Assembly (NCBI GenBank): GCA_964392175.1
Contig: CAYMOJ010000003.1
Span: 1 to 64,000 of the forward strand
Direction: 5' to 3'
Length of the DNA stretch: 64,000 nt
Source: Firm-04 sp964392175
GTDB taxonomy: Bacteria; Bacillota; Clostridia; Oscillospirales; Ruminococcaceae
A program made the translations under genes and the position numbers. Under the pieces are notes generated by a model. It was not told where the DNA came from. It was given only the letters and a program-made list of their open reading frames with translations, and made no database searches. Positions 50,871 to 58,003 of this stretch are shown here, one piece after another (position 1 is the first letter of the stretch; each line of letters opens with the position of its first letter).

Positions 50871-51578
50871 ATGAAGGTTTTCCTTTATATTGCTGCGGTA
50901 TTGCTTGCGGCTGCCAGCGGCTATCTCATCGGCAGTGTCAATGGTGCGATTATCACCGTGCGGTTGCTCAAAGGCGAGGATGTTCGCGATTATGGCAGCC
51001 AAAATGCAGGGCTGACCAATACGATACGCTGCTTTGGCAAGGGCTGTGGCATTATGACACTCGTTATTGATATTGGTAAGGGTGCGGCGGCAATTGCAGT
51101 GGCATTTTTGCTGAGCAAATCACTTGGCTGGGCACCACTTGCAGACGGCACGGGTAACGATTATCGTTGGCTGGGATTCATCGCAGCGGCATTTGCCATT
51201 TTGGGACATATGAAGCCTGTTTACTACCATTTTCGGGGTGGCAAGGGTGTGCTGGTGGGTGTTAGTGTCTTTTTGGTGTTGAATCCACTGACATTTGTGG
51301 TGCTGATGGCAATTTTTGGACTGATGCTGTGGCGCACCAAATATGTTTCCCTTTCTTCGATGGTCGCTACCGTCTGTGTGATCCCTACTACATTCCTGTT
51401 TGAGGTGCTCTTGCGCGGCACGACCATTGGCATGGCTTGCTTGTACACGGCGATTGTGACAGTGATGGCTGCCATGATCGTAATCAGTCACCATGAAAAC
51501 ATTCAACGGTTGCGCGCAGGTACTGAACGCAGAATCGGCGATCCGAAACCAAAAGAACAATCAGATATCAAAGCATAA
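50871..51578 (+). CDS. plsY: Glycerol-3-phosphate acyltransferase PlsY
   Basis: A membrane acyltransferase using acyl-phosphate to make lysophosphatidate. 235 residues, about five helices, with the three conserved motifs: SGYLIGSVNGA, YGSQNAGLTNTIR, and GHMKPVYYHFRGGKGV, plus HHENIQRL near the end. It starts 18 bases after der behind AAGGAG. gpsA, which makes its substrate glycerol 3-phosphate, follows directly. Confidence 0.96.
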   Translation: MKVFLYIAAVLLAAASGYLIGSVNGAIITVRLLKGEDVRDYGSQNAGLTNTIRCFGKGCGIMTLVIDIGKGAAAIAVAFLLSKSLGWAPLADGTGNDYRWLGFIAAAFAILGHMKPVYYHFRGGKGVLVGVSVFLVLNPLTFVVLMAIFGLMLWRTKYVSLSSMVATVCVIPTTFLFEVLLRGTTIGMACLYTAIVTVMAAMIVISHHENIQRLRAGTERRIGDPKPKEQSDIKA

Positions 51579-51589
51579 GAGGTACGAAT

Positions 51590-52585
51590 ATGGCAAATAT
51601 CACGATTTTGGGTGGTGGCTTTGGCTGCGCGTTGGCAGTGCTTCTAAACGGTATGGGGCATCACATCACATTGTGGAGCGCGTTGCCTGAAGAAATTGAA
51701 GCGATTCGCCGCGATGGTGAGCAAAAGGCGAAGCTGCCCGGTGTCAAAATTCCAAAAGAAATTCAACTCACCAATGATATGCAAGCAGTATCGGGCTGTG
51801 ATATGCTGCTGGTGGTGATACCATCCGCATTCGTACGGCAGACCTTGCGCCTTGCTTCGCCCTATCTCACCCCCGGTACGATTGTTTGCAATGCGGGCAA
51901 GGGCATCGAAGAAGGTACCCTGAAGTTGATGAGCACCGTGTTCACCGAGGAGCTGCCGCAGGCAAGGTTAGTGATCATGACCGGGCCCTGCCACGCAGAA
52001 GAACTTGCACGAGGGATTCCGACATCGGTAGTGGTTGCTTCACGAGATGAGGATGCGGCAAGCATGGTGCAATCGTGGATGAGCTCACCGATTTTTCGTG
52101 TTTACCTCAATGATGATGTCATCGGTTGCGAGCTGGGCGGTGCACTGAAGAATGTTATCGCACTGAGTGCAGGCATCAGCGATGGACTTGGCTATGGCGA
52201 TAACACCAAGGCAGCTCTTATGACACGTGGTCTTCATGAAATTGCACGGCTGGGCGTTGCCGTGGGCGCGCAGCAACAGACATTTTCGGGGTTGGCAGGT
52301 CTGGGCGATTTGATCGTTACCTGTACCAGTATGCATAGCCGTAACCGCCGTGCAGGCATTCTCATCGGTCAGGGCGTTTCGCCAGCCGATGCTGTGAAGC
52401 AGGTGGGTACGGTGGAGGGCTATTATTGTTGCCATACCGCGTATCATGTGGCGAAAAAGTATGGCGTGGAAATGCCTATCACCGAGGTGTTGTATGCTGT
52501 TTTGTATGAAAATGCCGATGTCACTGTCGCAGTGAAGTGCCTGATGGGTAGACCAGAGCATCACGAACATGAAAAAATCGGGTAA
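51590..52585 (+). CDS. gpsA: Glycerol-3-phosphate dehydrogenase [NAD(P)+]
   Basis: Reduces dihydroxyacetone phosphate to glycerol 3-phosphate. 331 residues. The dinucleotide motif is ILGGGFGCALAVLL; other motifs are TGPCHAEELARGIPT, the catalytic Lys in ELGGALKNVIALSAGISDGLGYGDN, and GLAGLGDLIVTCTS followed by SRNRRAG. The first Gly motif deviates slightly (GGGFGCAL for GAGSWGTA). It starts 11 bases after plsY behind GAGGT. A terminator ends the unit. Confidence 0.97.
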   Translation: MANITILGGGFGCALAVLLNGMGHHITLWSALPEEIEAIRRDGEQKAKLPGVKIPKEIQLTNDMQAVSGCDMLLVVIPSAFVRQTLRLASPYLTPGTIVCNAGKGIEEGTLKLMSTVFTEELPQARLVIMTGPCHAEELARGIPTSVVVASRDEDAASMVQSWMSSPIFRVYLNDDVIGCELGGALKNVIALSAGISDGLGYGDNTKAALMTRGLHEIARLGVAVGAQQQTFSGLAGLGDLIVTCTSMHSRNRRAGILIGQGVSPADAVKQVGTVEGYYCCHTAYHVAKKYGVEMPITEVLYAVLYENADVTVAVKCLMGRPEHHEHEKIG

Positions 52586-52625
52586 ATGCAGCGGCTTTGA
52601 CTGTTGTGCAATATCCACAAAATTT

Positions 52626-52664
52626 GAGGGTGCATCGTGTGATGTGCCCTCGTTGCCTTTTTTT
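52626..52664 (+). terminator. Terminator after gpsA
   Basis: Eleven-base arms (52626-52636 and 52641-52651) with two G-U pairs, then GTTGCC and seven T. Confidence 0.83.
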
Positions 52665-52782
52665 ACCGCGCCTTTTTCATGCAAAAAATGAAATGAACTT
52701 CGAGCATACGAGAGCAATTAAGCGAAAAATAGAGAAAACGGGAGCATAATCAACGTATTTTGAAATTTCGGCAATTTGACCG

Positions 52783-52811
52783 TTGACTTTTATGGGGTTT
52801 GGGTGTATAAT
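52783..52811 (+). promoter_or_regulatory. Promoter of rplM-rpsI
   Basis: TTGACT (52783-52788), 17-bp spacer, TATAAT (52806-52811). Confidence 0.92.
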
Positions 52812-52825
52812 AATTCTTGCACTGT

Positions 52826-52853
52826 CGGAGTAGCGTACCCGTCGCATACTCCG
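52826..52853 (+). promoter_or_regulatory. Putative L13 leader hairpin
   Basis: In the ~65-base leader before rplM, CGGAGTA (52826-52832) pairs with TACTCCG (52847-52853), continued by GCG/CGC with one bulged A. Position and size fit the ribosomal protein L13 autoregulatory leader known in Firmicutes, but a covariance-model match was not tested. Confidence 0.5.
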
Positions 52854-52882
52854 CGTACTCAAATGAAACGGAGGAAGTTACT

Positions 52883-53311
52883 ATGTCAACCACCATGGCA
52901 AAGGTTGCAGAGATCAACCGCAAATGGTATATTCTTGACGCAGCAGGTCAGCCTCTTGGCCGCGTTGCTGCAAAGGCTGCCACGATTCTTCGCGGTAAGC
53001 ATAAGCCCGATTTCACACCCAATGTGGATTGTGGCGACCATGTGATCATCATTAATTGCGCAGAAGCAGTTCTGACCGGTAAAAAGTTGGATCAAAAGTT
53101 TGAGATCTGGCACACCGGCTGGATCGGTCACCTGAAGAAGGTATCTTACCGCGAGCTGATGGCAAAGCGCCCCGAGCACGCAATGTATATCGCTGTGAAG
53201 GGTATGCTCGCTGATAACGCGATCGGTAGAGCATCGATGAAGCGTCTCCGCGTTTACGCAGGAGCAGAACACAAAAATCAGGCACAAAAGCCTGAGAAGT
53301 ACGAGCTGTAA
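52883..53311 (+). CDS. rplM: 50S ribosomal protein L13
   Basis: A 142-residue ribosomal protein: WYILDAAGQPLGRVAAKAATILRGKHKP, GDHVIIINCAEAVLTGKKLDQK, and KRPEHAMYIAVKGMLADNAIGR. The ATG at 52883 lies behind CGGAGG; an upstream in-frame extension is leader sequence. It is followed by rpsI after 15 bases, the usual pair. Confidence 0.98.
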   Translation: MSTTMAKVAEINRKWYILDAAGQPLGRVAAKAATILRGKHKPDFTPNVDCGDHVIIINCAEAVLTGKKLDQKFEIWHTGWIGHLKKVSYRELMAKRPEHAMYIAVKGMLADNAIGRASMKRLRVYAGAEHKNQAQKPEKYEL

Positions 53312-53326
53312 GGAGGGCATGGCGAA

Positions 53327-53746
53327 ATGAGCGAAATCACTGTATCTTATCAGTCTAAGCTGAAGTCTTACTACGGCACCGGCAGAAGAAAGTCCTCTGT
53401 TGCAAGAGTTCGTCTGTATCCCGGTAACGGCAATGTGACCATCAATGGCAGAAGCATTGATGAATATTTTGGGCTGGAGACCCTGAAGCTGATCGTCCGT
53501 CAGCCTCTGGCACTCACTGGCACTGCCGAGCAGTTTGATATCGTCTGCACCGTTGCAGGCGGTGGTGTCACCGGTCAGGCAGGCGCGATCCGTCACGGTG
53601 TGGCACGCGCATTGCTTCAGTTTGATGCTGAGTTGCGTCCTACCCTCAAAAAGGCGGGCTTCCTCACGCGCGACCCCAGAATGAAGGAGAGAAAGAAGTA
53701 CGGTCTGAAGGCTGCACGTCGTGCTCCGCAGTTCTCAAAGAGATAA
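53327..53746 (+). CDS. rpsI: 30S ribosomal protein S9
   Basis: A 139-residue ribosomal protein with YYGTGRRKSSVARVRLYPGNG, VAGGGVTGQAGAIRHGVARAL and the conserved basic end KKYGLKAARRAPQFSKR that reaches the P site. Standard partner of rplM; starts behind AAGGAGGGC. Confidence 0.98.
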   Translation: MSEITVSYQSKLKSYYGTGRRKSSVARVRLYPGNGNVTINGRSIDEYFGLETLKLIVRQPLALTGTAEQFDIVCTVAGGGVTGQAGAIRHGVARALLQFDAELRPTLKKAGFLTRDPRMKERKKYGLKAARRAPQFSKR

Positions 53747-53825
53747 TTTCAGCCCTTATAAACGGTGTATGTATGCGCCTTCGGGTAACCAAATTACCTT
53801 TTGGGTCTTTGTTGCAAGAGTTTTT

Positions 53826-53861
53826 AAATCCGTTCCGATTCATCGGGACGGATTTTTTTGC
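53826..53861 (+). terminator. Terminator of rplM-rpsI
   Basis: Thirteen-base arms (53826-53838 and 53843-53855) with one G-U pair, four-base loop, then a run of T. It lies in a 322-base gap whose remainder holds the next promoter. Confidence 0.92.
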
Positions 53862-53965
53862 TTTTATAAAAGTTGAGCCATCGCAAAATCTACTGCTATT
53901 TCCATGTGTTGATCCGTGGCAAATAACGATATAAAGATGCTGTGCGTTGCGACGTATATGGTATC

Positions 53966-53994
53966 TTGACTTTTTCAGAGTGAGGGTGTATAAT
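53966..53994 (+). promoter_or_regulatory. Promoter of the aldo/keto reductase gene
   Basis: TTGACT (53966-53971), 17-bp spacer, TATAAT (53989-53994). Confidence 0.9.
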
Positions 53995-54068
53995 AGGGTC
54001 AAATGCAATGCAACTGCCTTGTGTTTTCGGAGTAAGTGCATCATAAAGCGTAAAAATGAGGATTTTAT

Positions 54069-55061
54069 ATGTTTACAGCTGATGAAAAACGATATGGCAA
54101 AATGATCTACAATCGATGCGGTAAAAGCGGATTGAAGCTGCCTGCGGTATCGCTTGGCTTATGGCAAAATTTTGGGCATACCGGTTGCTTTGCTAACATG
54201 GAAAAGATGGTGCACACTGCATTCAATCTTGGCATCACGCACTTTGACCTTGCAAATAACTACGGTAATCCGTACAATGGTAGCGCGGAGGAAAATTTTG
54301 GCAGAATTCTCGATGGTATGCGCCATTATCGTGACGAAATGTGCATATCTACAAAAGCCGGATACGAAATGTGGGAAGGGCCTTATGGCGATCGAAACGG
54401 TTCTAGAAAATATTTGATGGCATCTATTGATCAGAGCTTGAAAAGAATGAAGCTGGACTATGTTGATATTTTTTATCATCATGTTTTCGATCCGGAAACG
54501 CCCCTTGAGGAAACTGCCCTCGCTCTTACAAGCATTGTAGAGCAAGGAAAAGCATTGTATGTAGGCATATCCAATTATGATCAGCAGCAGACGAAGGATA
54601 TTATGGCGATTTTCAAAGAGCTTCACACACCATTTATTATCAATCAGCCCTCGTATGCCATGCTGAATCGCTGGATCGAAAGGGATGGTTTGGATCAGTT
54701 TGCATTGGAGTCCGGTTTTGGTCTTGCGGTATTTTCGCCGCTCTATCAGGGATTTCTCACTGACCGTTATCTGAAGGAGATTCCGGCTGATTCTCGTATT
54801 GGCAAGGGCAATACATGGCTTGGGGATATGCTTGACCAGAACATGGTCATGAAATTAAATCGCTTGAATGCTGTTGCAGAGAAACGAGGGCAAAAGCTTT
54901 CACAGATGGCTCTTTCATGGGTGCTTCACAATAAAGCCGTTACTACGGTTCTGATAGGTGCGAGCCGACCGGAGCAGATTATTGAAAATGTTGCCTGCAT
55001 TGAAAAACTTGATTTTTCAGATGCGGAGATCGCTGAGATTGAAAATATCTTAAGCGAGTGA
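54069..55061 (+). CDS. Aldo/keto reductase (YghZ/GPR-like)
   Basis: A 330-residue NADPH-dependent reductase of the L-glyceraldehyde 3-phosphate reductase type. The catalytic Asp and Tyr are in FDLANNYG, the Lys in STKAG, the His in DIFYHHVFD. GNPYNGSAEENFGRIL and the NADP-binding SRPEQIIENV match the YghZ subgroup. It starts at 54069 behind TGAGGA. It is monocistronic. The physiological substrate is probably a small toxic aldehyde, by family. Confidence 0.93.
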   Translation: MFTADEKRYGKMIYNRCGKSGLKLPAVSLGLWQNFGHTGCFANMEKMVHTAFNLGITHFDLANNYGNPYNGSAEENFGRILDGMRHYRDEMCISTKAGYEMWEGPYGDRNGSRKYLMASIDQSLKRMKLDYVDIFYHHVFDPETPLEETALALTSIVEQGKALYVGISNYDQQQTKDIMAIFKELHTPFIINQPSYAMLNRWIERDGLDQFALESGFGLAVFSPLYQGFLTDRYLKEIPADSRIGKGNTWLGDMLDQNMVMKLNRLNAVAEKRGQKLSQMALSWVLHNKAVTTVLIGASRPEQIIENVACIEKLDFSDAEIAEIENILSE

Positions 55062-55100
55062 AAAAGCATAGAAAAAGCCTGTGGGTCGCTCCACAGACTG

Positions 55101-55138
55101 AAACACGCTGTGCCATTGCGACACAGCGTGTTTTTATT
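55101..55138. terminator. Bidirectional terminator between the reductase and scpB
   Basis: Perfect 12-base arms (55101-55112 and 55122-55133), nine-base loop, T run on the plus strand and A run at the left for the minus strand. The scpB stop codon lies at its edge. Confidence 0.9.
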
Positions 55139-55757
55139 CCTGTTCAATGGTTTCCAGATTTTCTTCTGCAGTCTCCATTTCCTCCGTGGCATCGATGGTG
55201 TCCTCTTCATCATCCGTAAGCTGCATATCGAACATTGTAGGCTGTTCGGCGTTGGGCAAGGGTGGCAAATCTGCCAAAGAGTGCAGCCCAAAGCAGCGTA
55301 AAAACTGTGCTGTGGTGCGGTAAGTTACAGGCCTGCCGGGGATTTCAATGCGTCCTGCTTCTTCCAGTAAACCGCGCTCTGTTAGCGTATTGACCACAGA
55401 ACTACTGTCCACACCGCGTATGCGTTCCACAAACCCCTTCGTTACAGGCTGATTATAGGCGATGATGGTGAGGGTTTCCAATGCGGCATTTGAAAGGGGT
55501 GCATTGCGCTTGACCTCCAGTGCAGCACGGATTGGTTCGGCATATTGGCTACGGGTGGTCAACTGTAGTGCTCCGTCCAGCATCAACAGTTGCAAACCGC
55601 TGTTGCGCTTGTCATATTCTTCAGTCAGCAGATCAGCCAGTCGGCGGACGGTGTCAGAATCAATTTGCAGTGCCTCGGCGAGTCGTGGAATTTCTACCGG
55701 TTCTCCGGAGGCAAATAGTACCGCCTCCAATCCACCCAATGCGTATTCAATTTGCAT
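55134..55757 (-). CDS. scpB: Segregation and condensation protein B
   Basis: A 207-residue winged-helix subunit of the SMC-ScpAB condensin. Typical sequence: ALGGLEAVLFASGEPVEI, NAPLSNAALETLTIIAYNQPVTKGFVERIRGVDSSSVVNTLTERGLLEEAGR, and PVTYRTTAQFLRCFGLHSLADLPPLP. The tail is very acidic (residues 180-207). The ATG at 55757 has GGAAGTG; a longer frame upstream lacks a site. It follows scpA in the same operon. Confidence 0.96.
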   Translation of the reverse strand: MQIEYALGGLEAVLFASGEPVEIPRLAEALQIDSDTVRRLADLLTEEYDKRNSGLQLLMLDGALQLTTRSQYAEPIRAALEVKRNAPLSNAALETLTIIAYNQPVTKGFVERIRGVDSSSVVNTLTERGLLEEAGRIEIPGRPVTYRTTAQFLRCFGLHSLADLPPLPNAEQPTMFDMQLTDDEEDTIDATEEMETAEENLETIEQE

Positions 55758-55856
55758 AATTTCACTTCCATTTTTATTGATTTCCATACGATGACCATAA
55801 TGGGTATTCGCAAGCTGTCGCGATATGTCGCACATTGCGTGGAGCGGATCATGGCA

Positions 55857-56600
55857 TCACGCTCTTTTGGTGCGCTGTGTAAGCTGCTCACGATTGCGCA
55901 TGGTCAGCACAGTGCTGTCGTCGCTGATGAGAATACGCCCCGCTTTGGTCAATTCCAGTATGGCGAGAAAAAGTGCTACACGGTCGGTGCGTTCGGCTAG
56001 ATCATCAAACAGTCCTGCAATCACAACGGTATCAGTAACGAAAAATTGCCGCAAAATGTACACAACCTTGGAAAACACGCTGGTGACATGGTGATGCGCC
56101 TGCACCATCGCGTGGATTTTATCGTCCAGACGCTTTCCGTTTTCGCCTTGGGGTTGCTTGCGTAGCCCCATATTGCGGTAGATATCTGTCAGTAGGGTAG
56201 GGGGATGCTGACGACGATAGGTCATATCCATGGGGATTTCGATTGGTTTGCGTACAAACAGCACATCGCCCAGATACTTCGCTCGCAGCAATTCGGCGGT
56301 GCGTTTGCACAGCGAGTACTCGATCAGTGCGCCTTCCAGTTCTTTTTTAGCAACGGCGGCTTCTTCGGGGGCTGGCAACAGTGAGACTGTTTTCATCCAG
56401 ATCAGTCTTGCAGCCATTTCCAAAAACTCGCCTGCCAGTTCGTAATCCTGTTGGGCACATTGTTCAATATACAGCAGGTATTGATCCAACAGCACAGAGA
56501 TCTCGATATCGTGGATATTGAGTTTGTGTTTGGCAATCAAATGCAGCAGTAGATCCATTGGCCCATCAAATACGGGCAGATGAAAGGATAATGTCGGCAT
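55857..56600 (-). CDS. scpA: Segregation and condensation protein A
   Basis: A 247-residue kleisin subunit of the bacterial condensin. N-terminal motif FHLPVFDGPMDLLLHLIAKHKLNIHDIEI; a middle segment EFLEMAARLIWMKTVSLLP; a C-terminal winged helix (FFVTDTVVIAGLFDDLAERTDRVALFLAILELTKAGRI). The ATG at 56600 is preferred; the preceding M50 gene ends 4 bases away. No clear ribosome site is visible, so translation may be coupled. Confidence 0.96.
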   Translation of the reverse strand: MPTLSFHLPVFDGPMDLLLHLIAKHKLNIHDIEISVLLDQYLLYIEQCAQQDYELAGEFLEMAARLIWMKTVSLLPAPEEAAVAKKELEGALIEYSLCKRTAELLRAKYLGDVLFVRKPIEIPMDMTYRRQHPPTLLTDIYRNMGLRKQPQGENGKRLDDKIHAMVQAHHHVTSVFSKVVYILRQFFVTDTVVIAGLFDDLAERTDRVALFLAILELTKAGRILISDDSTVLTMRNREQLTQRTKRA

Positions 56601-56604
56601 ACGA

Positions 56605-57333
56605 TCAACCAAAGATCACGCCACCGAGCATGGGAACCCAGATGGTCAGTAGATTGAATAATTCGTCGATGAGATTTGCTACAAAGTTGATGGGCACACT
56701 GAGGATACCGGTGCAAAGCACGATCAGAAACACAAAGTGGATGAGCTGTGCGTTCTGCTGAAACCATCGATCCACCTTGGCACTGGTGAAGTAGCTGATC
56801 ACTTTGGAGCCATCCAGCGGTGGAATGGGCAGCAGATTAAAAATCGCAAGTCCGATGTTCACTGATACAAAAATGTACAGAAAGTAGTATATTAATAGTG
56901 GCGTGGCACTAAGCGTGAGTTCTTCTACATCGGGGTTTTCTGCCAAAAAATCGGTAAAATAGGGGCTGCACTGGTAGAAGCGCAGTATGATCTTGCCCAC
57001 GAATGCGGCGATCAGATTGCTGACAGGGCCGGCAAGGGCAGTCATGGCAACGCCAAAGCGGATGCTGTGCTTGCGATTGAAGCGTGAGGGATCAATGGGC
57101 ACAGGCTTTGCCCAACCAAAGCCAAATAACAGCATACAAATCGCGCCCATGGGGTCGATGTGTGCAAGAGGGTTCAGGGTCATGCGTCCCTGATAGGTGG
57201 CGGTATCATCGCCCAGCTTGCAGGCAGCCCATGCGTGAGCATATTCGTGTAACGGCAGGATCAGGAAGATAATAAACAGGTTCACAAATATTCGCAGGAT
57301 GGAATACTGATCAAATTGAAACAGGGATAACAT
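56605..57333 (-). CDS. M50-family site-2 membrane metalloprotease
   Basis: A 242-residue intramembrane zinc protease homologue. Zinc motif HEYAH (in ILPLHEYAHAW), third ligand region NLLPIPPLDGSK, five to six membrane helices. The ATG at 57333 lies behind GAAAGGAG. It is the first gene of the operon with scpA and scpB, a common Firmicute order. Substrates are unknown. Confidence 0.93.
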   Translation of the reverse strand: MLSLFQFDQYSILRIFVNLFIIFLILPLHEYAHAWAACKLGDDTATYQGRMTLNPLAHIDPMGAICMLLFGFGWAKPVPIDPSRFNRKHSIRFGVAMTALAGPVSNLIAAFVGKIILRFYQCSPYFTDFLAENPDVEELTLSATPLLIYYFLYIFVSVNIGLAIFNLLPIPPLDGSKVISYFTSAKVDRWFQQNAQLIHFVFLIVLCTGILSVPINFVANLIDELFNLLTIWVPMLGGVIFG

Positions 57334-57466
57334 AGAGTGGATCTCCTTTCGGGGGATAAAATACAACGATACACCCTTCATTATACAATAAATTGCGGCT
57401 CTTTTCAAGTCTGAAAACGGTTTTTTCGGTCAAATCTGATAAATTTTCGGAAATTTCAAAAAACGC

Positions 57467-57495
57467 TTGCTTTTTTTCTCTGAATCTGTTATAAT
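57467..57495 (+). promoter_or_regulatory. Promoter of rpmB
   Basis: TTGCTT (57467-57472), 17-bp spacer, TATAAT (57490-57495), about 38 bases before the start. Confidence 0.85.
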
Positions 57496-57532
57496 GGATA
57501 CTGTTGATTTGTCTGTAAAGGAGGTGCCAGCT

Positions 57533-57724
57533 ATGGCAAAATGCGAAGTTTGCGGCAAGGGCGTTAGCTTTGGTATTCAGGTGTCTCACTCTCACCGTCG
57601 TACCAATCGTACTTGGAAGCCCAATGTCAGACGCGTGAAGGCAATCGTGAAGGGTACACCCTGTCACATTTATGTTTGCTCCAGATGTCTGCGCTCCGGT
57701 AAGGTAGAGCGTGCGATCGGCTGA
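57533..57724 (+). CDS. rpmB: 50S ribosomal protein L28
   Basis: A 63-residue ribosomal protein, MAKCEVCGKGVSFGIQVSHS followed by RTNRTWKPNVRRV. Cys pairs CEVC and CSRC make it the zinc-binding form. Start behind AAAGGAGGTG. Confidence 0.98.
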   Translation: MAKCEVCGKGVSFGIQVSHSHRRTNRTWKPNVRRVKAIVKGTPCHIYVCSRCLRSGKVERAIG

Positions 57725-57777
57725 GCCGTCATGGCTGCACCGATGAACGATTTGCCAAGAACGGTTTCAATGTGAGT

Positions 57778-57822
57778 AACGGAGGATCTGTCAATTTGAC
57801 GGATTCTCCGTTTCTTTTTGCT
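57778..57822 (+). terminator. Terminator of rpmB
   Basis: Imperfect 12-base arms (57778-57789 and 57801-57812) with AACGGAG/CTCCGTT at the base, then TTCTTTTTG. The central part also pairs (GTC/GAC). Confidence 0.8.
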
Positions 57823-57865
57823 GTCTGTCTTTGATTCGTAAAAAATTCGCGGCGCGGGTACGGTC

Positions 57866-57900
57866 TTTCGACTGATTCTGCACACAAGCTGCGGTATACT
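57866..57900 (+). promoter_or_regulatory. Possible Spo0A-type promoter of spoIIE
   Basis: TTTCGAC (57866-57872) resembles a Spo0A box (TTCGACA on this strand, one mismatch). It is followed after 22 bases by TATACT (57895-57900), about 100 bases before spoIIE. Spo0A-dependent spoII promoters in Bacillus have such long spacing. One box only, so tentative. Confidence 0.35.
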
Positions 57901-58003
57901 ATGAGTATCCGCATAGGCTGCCACAGAAAAATCTGTAAAGGGACAGGTTCTTGCTGGCAGTGCAATGGATGCTACATGATATCAAAAGAAAGAAGGACGA
58001 CTC

